Of a DNA stretch of 64,000 nucleotides, positions 53,476 to 61,204 are shown in pieces. Under the pieces are notes generated by a model, which was given only the letters and a program-made list of their open reading frames with translations, made no database searches and was not told the origin of the DNA. A program made the translations under genes and the position numbers. The stretch comes from JAHZKS01 sp047404135 (GTDB lineage: Bacteria; Pseudomonadota; Alphaproteobacteria; Rickettsiales; JABSSG01): contig JBDOIT010000002.1 in NCBI GenBank assembly GCA_047404135.1, positions 310,001 to 374,000 of the forward strand, in the 5' to 3' direction. Positions within the stretch are counted from its first letter, which is position 1; each line of letters begins with the position of its first letter.

Positions 53476-54269
53476 TTATGATATTCAAGAATTATTCTTG
53501 CGGATATTTCTTCCACAGATTTGTCGTTAACGTCTAAAACCATCCAGTTGTTTCTTCGGCACATCTTCCTGGACTCCCTCGCCTCTTCTTCGACTTTAAA
53601 GATATCCGCATAAGAGCTGTTTGCGTTTTCGTTTATCGAGAGTAGTCTGCTTTTTCTTATCCCTACCAGCCTCTCTGGCGCCATATAAAGCCCAACTATA
53701 AAAGACTCCGTAAGTTCGGTCAAGTCTGGGAACTTCGTCCCGACAACAAAAGGAATGTTCGCCGCCTTATAGCCTCTGTAAGCTAGATACATAGATGTAG
53801 GGGACTTTGAGGTTCGAGAAGGCCCCACTATTATTATCTCTGCCTCCCTCATGTTCTCCGTATATTGTCCGTCATCGTGTGCTATCGTGAAGTTTATGGC
53901 GTCTATCTTTTTCATGTATTCTTTGTCCAGAACGTGTTGCTTTCCTGGAGATGGGTTGGGCTCCAAATGAATGTGCTCCGAAACTCTAAAAACAAGGTGG
54001 TCTAGTGCATTAAGGCACATAACCCCCTTTTTCTTGCACTGCCTTTCTAGCTCTTCTGTTAGCTCTCTTTTTGCTAATGTGTGTAAAACCACTCCTCCTC
54101 TTTTGTCTATAAGCTCCACAGCCTTCTCTAGCTGTCTTTCGCTCAAAACCAGCGTCCACAGATACTCCTTTGTTTCTATGTCGTCAAACTGAGAAAACAC
54201 CGCCCTGGCAATTGAAATAAGGGTGTCTCCTGTTGAGTCCGATATGAGGTGTAGAAATACTTTTTTCAT
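53445..54269 (-). CDS. Pyruvate, phosphate dikinase regulatory protein family (kinase/pyrophosphorylase, PPSR/PDRP)
   Basis: A 274-residue bifunctional Ser/Thr kinase and Pi-dependent pyrophosphorylase that switches PPDK or PEP synthase on and off. Motifs are LISDSTGDTLISIARA near residue 7, the P-loop GPSRTSKSPTSMYLAYRG near 150, and RLVGIRKSRL. I use ATG 54269 (MKKVFLHL). The frame stays open to 54470, but those residues are not family-like and overlap the origin candidate. The target enzyme is not in the window. Classic neighbour of hemE at alphaproteobacterial origins. Confidence 0.92.
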   Translation of the reverse strand: MKKVFLHLISDSTGDTLISIARAVFSQFDDIETKEYLWTLVLSERQLEKAVELIDKRGGVVLHTLAKRELTEELERQCKKKGVMCLNALDHLVFRVSEHIHLEPNPSPGKQHVLDKEYMKKIDAINFTIAHDDGQYTENMREAEIIIVGPSRTSKSPTSMYLAYRGYKAANIPFVVGTKFPDLTELTESFIVGLYMAPERLVGIRKSRLLSINENANSSYADIFKVEEEARESRKMCRRNNWMVLDVNDKSVEEISARIILEYHKWKRKKKTQK

Positions 54270-54531
54270 CTTGGCGTCTTGTGTATAACTGTGTGGCAAA
54301 GCTGTTACAAACAACTTTACTACATCTTGCTCCCAATTGATACAGAAGTTATCAACACGTGGGTATACAAAAAAAACAATCCACAGAAATTCTATACTTA
54401 ATCGTTTTTTTGTTCTAAGATGCCTTTTTTTACAACATCTACCTGTTGGTAGGTTCGTGGATAAAAACAATCCACAGAAAAAAAGGAGGCCTAACTACTA
54501 CTAAAGACTTATAAATATAATTATATTATAT
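54270..54531. other. oriC: Candidate chromosome replication origin (oriC)
   Basis: This gene-free spacer between divergent PPSR and hemE is where leading-strand orientation flips from minus to plus. It holds TTATCAACA at 54349-54357 and, reversed, CGTGGATAA at 54456-54464, each one mismatch from the DnaA box TTATCCACA. An 18-bp direct repeat AAAAACAATCCACAGAAA occurs at 54372-54389 and 54463-54480, and GTGGATAAAAACAATCCAC at 54457-54475 is an imperfect inverted box pair. An AT-only run at 54511-54532 could be the unwinding element. Caulobacter and Rickettsia origins also lie beside hemE. Confidence 0.75.
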
Positions 54532-55557
54532 ATGAGTATCGTTTCTCGGTTGATAAAAGAAAAAAAGATAGAGAGAACTCCTGTTTGGATGATGAGGCAG
54601 GCAGGTCGGTACTTACCTGAGTACATGAAGATCAGAAACTCTTCGAAAGACTTTTTGGAAATGTGCTATTCCCCAGAGATAGCATCTGAAATAACCTTGC
54701 AGCCTATAAACAGGTTTGATTTTGACCTCGCAGTTATCTTTTCAGACATTTTGCTTGTACCTCAGGCACTAGGAACAGACCTGGAATTTGTTAAAAAAAG
54801 CGGGCCAGCGCTAACAAAGATAGACCTAAGCACAGAAGAAGGGGTAAAGAAACTTAGCGCAAAGAGCGTCTTAAAGAGGCTAAGCCCCGTTTACGAGGCA
54901 ATAAGCCTAACAAGGAGTCGTCTAGACAAAGAGAAGGACCTGGTTGGTTTTGTGGGGGCGCCTTGGACTCTGTTTTCTTATATGACAGAAGGGTCGGGAA
55001 GCAGAAACTTTGAACAAGCAAACCTAGCCTTAGTAAGGGAGCAAAAAAACTCGAAAATCCTGTTTGAGATGCTAACAGAAGCTGTGTCCAGACACTTGGT
55101 TGCTCAAATAGAGGCGGGGGCAACGGTTGTTCAGATTTTTGACTCTTGGTCTGGAGAGATCTCCACAGATAAATATGAGGAGTTTGTGATAGAGCCTACA
55201 AGAAAAATTGTTGAACACGTAAAGTCGAAGCACAAGAACATACCTATAATTGGATTCCCAAGAGGGTCTAATTTTAAATATGAAAAATACGCAGAAAAAA
55301 CAGGCGTAGATGTCCTGGGAATTGATCAAGAAGTTCCCTTGAAGTGGGCGCAAGAAAGGCTCTCCGACAAAGTTGTTCTTCAGGGGAACCTAAACCCCTT
55401 CGTGCTTTTAGAGGGAGGAGATCGGCTAAGAGAAGAGACAGAGGGTATTCTGCGTATTTTTGGCGAGGGCAGATTCATCTTTAACCTTGGAAGAGGGATT
55501 TTAAAGCACACCCCTATAGAAAACGTAGAAAGTATGCTTGAAGTCATACGCGGATAG
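54532..55557 (+). CDS. hemE: Uroporphyrinogen decarboxylase
   Basis: Decarboxylates the four acetate side chains of uroporphyrinogen III to give coproporphyrinogen III. The 341-residue protein has PVWMMRQAGRYLPEY near residue 18, the ILLVPQALGTD segment with the catalytic Asp upstream (FSDIL), GFVGAPWTL, FDSWSGEIS, GFPRGSN and LQGNLNP. The length is normal. It starts at the right edge of the origin candidate. Confidence 0.97.
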   Translation: MSIVSRLIKEKKIERTPVWMMRQAGRYLPEYMKIRNSSKDFLEMCYSPEIASEITLQPINRFDFDLAVIFSDILLVPQALGTDLEFVKKSGPALTKIDLSTEEGVKKLSAKSVLKRLSPVYEAISLTRSRLDKEKDLVGFVGAPWTLFSYMTEGSGSRNFEQANLALVREQKNSKILFEMLTEAVSRHLVAQIEAGATVVQIFDSWSGEISTDKYEEFVIEPTRKIVEHVKSKHKNIPIIGFPRGSNFKYEKYAEKTGVDVLGIDQEVPLKWAQERLSDKVVLQGNLNPFVLLEGGDRLREETEGILRIFGEGRFIFNLGRGILKHTPIENVESMLEVIRG

Positions 55558-55722
55558 ATCGGAAAACGCCCGCCATTCTTTTTTAACCTAAGGGAGGGCA
55601 GAAAAAACTACCGAACACAACCTTTTGCTCAGCTTGTTTTTAGGCAAAGCAACTACTCTGCGTTCAAGGTCATTTAGGTCGTTTCCCACAAAAACAACCT
55701 CAATATTCAGAAGCAAAAAGAA

Positions 55723-55760
55723 GGAGGCTTTGTTTTTGGCTCACGGCCTCCCTCTTTTTT
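55723..55760 (+). terminator. Weak hairpin plus T-run downstream of hemE
   Basis: GGAGGC at 55723-55728 pairs with GCCTCC at 55746-55751 around a 17-base loop, followed by a T-rich run. The long loop makes it a weak candidate. The 655-bp stretch 55558-56212 otherwise shows no supported gene. A GGCGCTTTTGCGCC hairpin lies near 55963. Confidence 0.3.
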
Positions 55761-56212
55761 TGGCTGTTAAAAAAGAAGACCCCCTCAAGGGTCAGACAGG
55801 AAAAGACGTAAAAAAAGATAACGGATCACGAGTCTTTGAAAAACACACGAGAAGCGACTCGCTATCAAAGCAAGGGTGAGTCAGGGGAGGGGGGGTGAAG
55901 CCCATCGGCAGAAGAGGAGACCAAAAGGGCCAGCGAGGGGGTGGCGTCTAGATAGTTGCTCCAGGCGCTTTTGCGCCATAGCACGCAGAAGCCTTGGTTG
56001 AGCCTCGTATAGAGCATAGAGATTTTGCCACTAATTCTGCGTAGAAAGAAGATTACAGAGGGCCCGCCTTGGGCGCAAGCGAGAACTTTGTTGATTCTTC
56101 GAAAGAGATGTGTTTAAAATTGTCAAAAGAAGGGGCAAAAAAGAAAGATAAGGCTTTTTCTGGTGAAGAGCAGAAGATGTGTTCAAAGAAATTTTGTAGG
56201 TGCAGAGCTAGG

Positions 56213-56656
56213 ATGATAGACGAATACTACGAATGGATAAAAGCGGCGCACGTTGTGTCCATGGTTGCGTGGATGGCGGGCATGCTTTACCTGCCTAGGC
56301 TGTATATTTACCACGCCGAGGCAGCAGAAGGGTCGGACAAGGACAAAACCTTTCAGGTCATGGAAAGACGCCTTTTGAGGGGCATAATGAACCCCGCGTT
56401 GATTTTGGCTTTTTTAACCGGCCTGTCTTTGGCTTACATATATGGGTTTGCCGCTCTTGGGCCGTGGTTCCACGTGAAGGCCCTTCTGGTTTTGGTCCTT
56501 GTGGGAATGCATGGATTTTTGGCAAAATGGAGGGTGGACCTTAGGTTCGCCAGAAACAAAAAGACCCCTTTCTTTTTTAAGGTTTTTAACGAAACCATAA
56601 CCGTGATCTTCGTTCTGATTGTCGTAATGGTCGTAGTTAAGCCTTTTGAGGGGTAG
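56213..56656 (+). CDS. hemJ: Protoporphyrinogen oxidase HemJ
   Basis: Membrane enzyme oxidising protoporphyrinogen IX to protoporphyrin IX in most alphaproteobacteria. The 147-residue product has YYEWIKAAHVVSMVAWMAGM with the conserved His, then LYLPRLYIYHAEA, the LLRGIMNPAL segment, GPWFHVKALLVL and LRFARNKKTPFFFKVFNE. Four TM segments are visible. I use ATG 56213, which gives the usual opening; the frame is open from TTG 56069 and would add a Cys/Lys-rich extension. It stands between hemE and rho, as commonly seen. Confidence 0.92.
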   Translation: MIDEYYEWIKAAHVVSMVAWMAGMLYLPRLYIYHAEAAEGSDKDKTFQVMERRLLRGIMNPALILAFLTGLSLAYIYGFAALGPWFHVKALLVLVLVGMHGFLAKWRVDLRFARNKKTPFFFKVFNETITVIFVLIVVMVVVKPFEG

Positions 56657-56782
56657 GGAGCCCCTTGACGCTTTGCTTTGCCTGTGTTAAAGTGGGGGGG
56701 CTCTTCACGAGCAAGTCAAAGCTTTTTCGCTATTCTGAACATTAGAGAAGTTGATTTTTTATAACATTATTACACGTTTTTT

Positions 56783-58210
56783 ATGACAGACCAAGAAAAG
56801 GGGGTTCCCGAGACCCCTTCTGAGTCGGACGCCAACTCAGAGAAAAAAAACCAAGAAAAGAAATATAGCAATAACAAGAGAAGAGACAGGAGGCCAAATA
56901 GGAGTTTTTCTAAGCAGGACAGACACGAAGCCTCTCCTGACATAGACCCATCAAAGCTGATCAGTCTAAAGGGCCTTAAGTTAAAAGGCCCAGCAGATCT
57001 CATGGAGATAGCAGAAGAGCACGGCGTCGAGAGCCCTGGAGGCATGCTTAAGCACGATGTTATCTTTTCGATCCTTAAAAAGGTGTCAGAAAAAGGCGGC
57101 GGCTTCTTGGGGGAGGGAGTTTTGGAGGTTTTGCAAGACGGCTTCGGCTTTTTGAGGTCTCCAGAGGCAAACTATCTGGCCGGCCCAGACGACATATATG
57201 TTTCTCCTAACCAAATAAGAAGGTTTGCTTTGCGCACAGGAGACACGGTAAAGGGGCAAATTAGAGCCCCAAAGCAGGGGGAAAGATACTTTGCTCTGCT
57301 GAAGGTTCAAGAGGTTAACGAGGTTGCTCCCGAGAAAGCGGGGCATAGGGTGAATTTTGACAACTTGACACCCTTGTATCCAGACGAAAGGTTGAGGCTG
57401 GAGGTTGAGGGAAGCTCAGACCGTAGCTCAAGAATAATAGACCTAGTTTGTCCTTTGGGCAAGGGGCAAAGGGCCTTGATTGTTGCGCCTCCGAGGACTG
57501 GTAAAACTACTCTTATGCAAAACATAGCTAATTCTTTGGCAAAAAATCACCCTGAGATTGTGCTTATGGTTCTTCTTATAGACGAGCGCCCCGAAGAGGT
57601 CACGGATATGGCTAGATCTGTAAAGGGCGAGGTTGTGAGCTCAACGTTTGACGAAACCGCTGTAAGGCATGTTCAGCTTGCTGAGATTGTGATTGAGAAG
57701 GCAAAAAGGTTGGTCGAGCAAAAAAAAGACGTCGTTGTTTTGCTCGATAACATAACAAGGCTTGCTCGCGCTTATAACACAGTTGCTCCTTCTTCGGGCA
57801 AGGTTCTTTCTGGAGGTGTGGACTCTAACGCGTTGCAGCGACCAAAGAGGTTCCTTGGGGCCGCGAGAAACATAGAGAACGGAGGTTCTTTGACTATAAT
57901 CGCAACGGCTCTTGTGGAAACGGGCTCTAGAATGGACGAGGTTATCTTTGAGGAGTTCAAGGGCACTGGTAATGCAGAGATTGTTTTAGATAGGAAGATA
58001 TCTGACAAAGGTGTGTTTCCCGCTATTGACGTCACCAAGTCTGGCACAAGAAAAGAAGACTTGCTGTATGACAAAGCGACCCTATCTAAGATATGGGTGC
58101 TTAGAAGGATCCTAATGCCTATGGGCGGAATAGACGCCATGGACTTTTTGAACAGCAAGCTAAAGTCCACCAAGGATAACGAGAGCTTCTTTAGTTCGAT
58201 GAATTCATAA
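56783..58210 (+). CDS. rho: Transcription termination factor Rho
   Basis: Hexameric RNA helicase that ends transcription. The 475-residue protein starts with a charged low-complexity tail of about 60 residues, then has the RNA-binding domain (GVLEVLQDGFGFLRSPEANY), Walker A in APPRTGKTTLMQNIA near residue 237, IDERPEEVTDM and the TKSGTRKEDLL end motif. The N-terminal extension (KKNQEKKYSNNKRRDRRPN) is longer than that of E. coli Rho. The region is among the most GC-rich of the window. Confidence 0.97.
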   Translation: MTDQEKGVPETPSESDANSEKKNQEKKYSNNKRRDRRPNRSFSKQDRHEASPDIDPSKLISLKGLKLKGPADLMEIAEEHGVESPGGMLKHDVIFSILKKVSEKGGGFLGEGVLEVLQDGFGFLRSPEANYLAGPDDIYVSPNQIRRFALRTGDTVKGQIRAPKQGERYFALLKVQEVNEVAPEKAGHRVNFDNLTPLYPDERLRLEVEGSSDRSSRIIDLVCPLGKGQRALIVAPPRTGKTTLMQNIANSLAKNHPEIVLMVLLIDERPEEVTDMARSVKGEVVSSTFDETAVRHVQLAEIVIEKAKRLVEQKKDVVVLLDNITRLARAYNTVAPSSGKVLSGGVDSNALQRPKRFLGAARNIENGGSLTIIATALVETGSRMDEVIFEEFKGTGNAEIVLDRKISDKGVFPAIDVTKSGTRKEDLLYDKATLSKIWVLRRILMPMGGIDAMDFLNSKLKSTKDNESFFSSMNS

Positions 58211-58233
58211 AAAACAAAAACCGGGGGGTTGAA

Positions 58234-59160
58234 ATGAAAAAAAAGATATCTTTGATCGGCGCTGGGAATATAGGCGGAACTATGGCTCATGTTTTGAGCC
58301 CCAGGGGATATGCGGATATTGTGTTATTTGATATAGCAGAAGGGTTGCCCCAAGGAAAGGCTTTGGACATAGTGCAAAGTGCCGCAGCAGAAGGCAGGGA
58401 CGCTTCTGTGAGGGGAACGAATTCTTATGCGGATATAAAAAATTCAGACGTAATAATAGTTACAGCGGGAATAGCAAGGAAGCCAGGAATGAGCAGAGAT
58501 GATCTGTTATCTACCAACGCAAGCGTAATGAAGTCTGTTGCAGAGAACATCAAAAAACACTCTCCAGGCTCTTTTGTGGTTGTTGTTACAAACCCTTTGG
58601 ACGCTATGGTTGCTGTAATGCAAAAAGAATCTGGACTTGACTCAAAGAAGGTTATTGGTATGGCGGGTGTTCTAGACACGTCCCGATATAATTCTTTTAT
58701 TGCAGAAGAGCTTGGTGTTTCTGCGAAAGACGTGAAGAGTTTGGTTCTTGGCGGCCATGGGGATACAATGGTTCCTCTAAACGGCCTTACAATGGTGGGC
58801 TCTGTCCCTTTGTCGGAATTAATGAGCAAAGAAAAAATAGATGCAATTACGGAGAGAACCAGAAAGGGGGGCGCTGAGATCGTTGGGCTTTTGAAGACTG
58901 GGTCTGCTTTTTATGCTCCTGCGGTTTCTGCTATAGAAATGGCCGAAAGCTATATATTTGATAGAAAAAGACTGTTGCCTTGCGCTGCGCGTTTAAGCGG
59001 AGAATACGGAGAAGAGGGGCTTTATGTTGGGGTTCCAGTAATAATCGGTAGCCAGGGCGTTGAAAAGATTATAGAATTAAAGCTGAACGAAGAAGAAAAG
59101 AAGTCTTTTCAAAAATCAGTTAGTGCTGTAAAAGACTTGCTAAAGAACTTAGATTTATAG
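58234..59160 (+). CDS. mdh: Malate dehydrogenase (LDH-like type)
   Basis: Oxidises malate to oxaloacetate with NAD in the TCA cycle. The 308-residue sequence has ISLIGAGNIGGTMAHVL, the substrate loop GIARKPGMSRDDLL whose Arg distinguishes malate from lactate dehydrogenases, VTNPLDAMV, and the catalytic His in LGGHGDTMVPL near residue 170. A strong GGGGGG site lies before the ATG. It is the first gene of a mdh-sucC-sucD-sucA operon. Confidence 0.96.
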   Translation: MKKKISLIGAGNIGGTMAHVLSPRGYADIVLFDIAEGLPQGKALDIVQSAAAEGRDASVRGTNSYADIKNSDVIIVTAGIARKPGMSRDDLLSTNASVMKSVAENIKKHSPGSFVVVVTNPLDAMVAVMQKESGLDSKKVIGMAGVLDTSRYNSFIAEELGVSAKDVKSLVLGGHGDTMVPLNGLTMVGSVPLSELMSKEKIDAITERTRKGGAEIVGLLKTGSAFYAPAVSAIEMAESYIFDRKRLLPCAARLSGEYGEEGLYVGVPVIIGSQGVEKIIELKLNEEEKKSFQKSVSAVKDLLKNLDL

Positions 59161-59167
59161 AAGCTTT

Positions 59168-60325
59168 ATGAATATTCACGAATACCAAGCAAAAGAAGTT
59201 TTGCGTAAATACGGTGTGCCGGTGCCTGAAGGCAACATCGCTTTAAGTCCAAAAGAAATAGAAAAAGCTGCTGAGCTTGATGCCAAGGTTTTGGTTGTTA
59301 AGGCTCAGGTTCATGCAGGAGGTCGAGGGAAGGCTGGTGGAGTAAAGATAGCTAAAACAAAAGCTGAAGCAATAAAGTATGCTGAAGAGATGTTTGGCAA
59401 GGTTTTAGTTACCCATCAAACCGGTCCAGAGGGTCAAAAAGTTGGCCGCGTTTACATAGAAAGCGGTTCTAATATCAGCAAAGAATACTATGTAAGCATT
59501 GTGTTAGATAGAGCTACGTCTGTTCCTGTGTTTATTGTTTCTACTGAAGGCGGAATGGACATTGAGGAGGTGGCCGAAGAATCCCCTGAGAGAATTACAA
59601 AAGTTCAAATAAAAAACGGAGATATGTTTGGATTCCATGCAAGGCAAATGGGTTTTGCATTGGGCTTTAGCGGCGATTTGTTGAAGAAATTCACTAAAGT
59701 TGCTTCGGGGCTATACAAGGTCTTTGTTGGTTTGGATTGTGATCAGGTGGAGGTTAACCCTCTTGTTGTGACAGCAGAAGACGAGGTTGTGGCCTTGGAT
59801 GCAAAGGTGAGTTTTGATGAGAATTCTTTGTACAGACACAAAGAATTGCTTGAATACTTAGATGAAGCCGAGGAAGATCCCCTTGAGCTAAGGGCAAAAG
59901 AGAATGAGCTTAGCTATGTAAAAATGGATGGTAACATAGGTTGTATGGTGAACGGAGCTGGTCTTGCTATGGCAACTATGGATATTATAAAATATTATGG
60001 AGCAGAACCCGCAAATTTCCTTGATGTTGGTGGTGGTGCAACTAAAGAAAGAGTTGCCGAGGCTTTTAAAATAATCTTGTCTGATAAAAATGTAAAAGCT
60101 ATCTTGGTGAATATTTTTGGAGGAATTATGAAATGTGACATCATTGCAGAGGGTATTGTTGCTGCAGTGAAAGAGATAGGAGTAAAGATTCCTTTGGTCG
60201 TAAGGCTTGCCGGAACAAATTTCGAGCTTGGTAAGAAGCTGCTCGATGAATCTGGTTTGAAGATTGTGGCCGCTGATGATTTAGATGATGCTGCTCAAAA
60301 AGCAGTTAAAGCAATAGAGAGTTAA
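59168..60325 (+). CDS. sucC: Succinyl-CoA synthetase beta subunit
   Basis: Makes ATP or GTP from succinyl-CoA with SucD. The ATP-grasp domain begins MNIHEYQAKEVLRKYGVPVP and includes VVKAQVHAGGRGKAGGVK near residue 40; the CoA-ligase half has GNIGCMVNGAGLAMATMD near 256 and NIFGGIMKCDIIA near 317. The 385-residue length is normal. It starts 7 bp after mdh and ends one base before sucD. Confidence 0.97.
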   Translation: MNIHEYQAKEVLRKYGVPVPEGNIALSPKEIEKAAELDAKVLVVKAQVHAGGRGKAGGVKIAKTKAEAIKYAEEMFGKVLVTHQTGPEGQKVGRVYIESGSNISKEYYVSIVLDRATSVPVFIVSTEGGMDIEEVAEESPERITKVQIKNGDMFGFHARQMGFALGFSGDLLKKFTKVASGLYKVFVGLDCDQVEVNPLVVTAEDEVVALDAKVSFDENSLYRHKELLEYLDEAEEDPLELRAKENELSYVKMDGNIGCMVNGAGLAMATMDIIKYYGAEPANFLDVGGGATKERVAEAFKIILSDKNVKAILVNIFGGIMKCDIIAEGIVAAVKEIGVKIPLVVRLAGTNFELGKKLLDESGLKIVAADDLDDAAQKAVKAIES

Positions 60326-60326
60326 T

Positions 60327-61202
60327 ATGTCTGTACTAATTAATAAGAACACAAAAGTAATTTGCCAGGGATTCACAGGGTCCCAGGGAACGTTTCACTC
60401 TACTCAGGCAATTGAGTATGGAACAAAGATGGTTGGCGGAGTTACTCCCGGTAAGGGAGGGGTGGACCATTTGGGTTTGCCGGTGTTTAACACTGTGGTT
60501 GAAGCCAAAGAAAGAACTGGAGCGAATGCTTCTGTTATATATGTTCCCCCTCCATTTGCTGCGGATTCAATTGTGGAAGCTATTGAAGCAGAGGTGGAAT
60601 TGGTGATATGTATCACGGAAGGTATTCCTGTCATGGACATGGTAAAGGTTAAAAGCGCCTTGAAGAAATCTAAAACTAGGCTGATAGGCCCTAACTGCCC
60701 TGGTGTAATTACTCCCGGAGAATGCAAAATAGGAATTATGCCTGGATATATACATAAGCCTGGTGAAGTAGGGATTGTTTCTAGATCTGGAACGCTGACA
60801 TATGAGGCGGTTGCACAAACAACAAGTGCTGGCTTAGGTCAGTCTACTTGTATCGGAATAGGAGGTGACCCTGTTAACGGAACAAACTTCGTAGACTGCC
60901 TAGAAATGTTCTTAGAAGATGATCAGACAAAATACATCGTTATGATTGGCGAAATAGGTGGAACAGCAGAAGAAGAGGCGGCTGACTTTATTAAGCATCA
61001 TAAAGTGAAAAAGCCAGTTGTGGCATTTATCGCAGGTATAACAGCCCCTCCAGGAAAAAGAATGGGACATGCTGGCGCTATAATATCCGGTGGAACTGGT
61101 GGCGCTGAAGACAAATTAGAGGCCTTAAGATCTGCGGGTGCGCATATATCTCCTACGCCTGCAGCAATTGGAGAGACGGTGTCTAAAATTGTAAAGGGGT
61201 AA
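60327..61202 (+). CDS. sucD: Succinyl-CoA synthetase alpha subunit
   Basis: The 291 residues comprise the CoA-binding domain (VICQGFTGSQGTFHSTQA near residue 11, GGVTPGKGG), RLIGPNCPGVITPGECKIG near 112, SRSGTLTYEAV, and the phosphorylated active-site His in KRMGHAGAIISGG near 248. Complete and normal in length. Confidence 0.97.
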   Translation: MSVLINKNTKVICQGFTGSQGTFHSTQAIEYGTKMVGGVTPGKGGVDHLGLPVFNTVVEAKERTGANASVIYVPPPFAADSIVEAIEAEVELVICITEGIPVMDMVKVKSALKKSKTRLIGPNCPGVITPGECKIGIMPGYIHKPGEVGIVSRSGTLTYEAVAQTTSAGLGQSTCIGIGGDPVNGTNFVDCLEMFLEDDQTKYIVMIGEIGGTAEEEAADFIKHHKVKKPVVAFIAGITAPPGKRMGHAGAIISGGTGGAEDKLEALRSAGAHISPTPAAIGETVSKIVKG

Positions 61203-61204
61203 GA

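Noticed and set aside
54270..54470. N-terminal extension of the PPSR frame
   Set aside because: The 67 extra residues are not family-like and would cover DnaA-box-like repeats; the internal ATG gives the normal opening MKKVFLHL.
55625..55879. 84-aa plus-strand frame between hemE and hemJ
   Set aside because: Weak start, low-complexity Ser/Lys/Arg composition, a terminator-like hairpin inside it, and no resemblance to ferrochelatase or any neighbour family.
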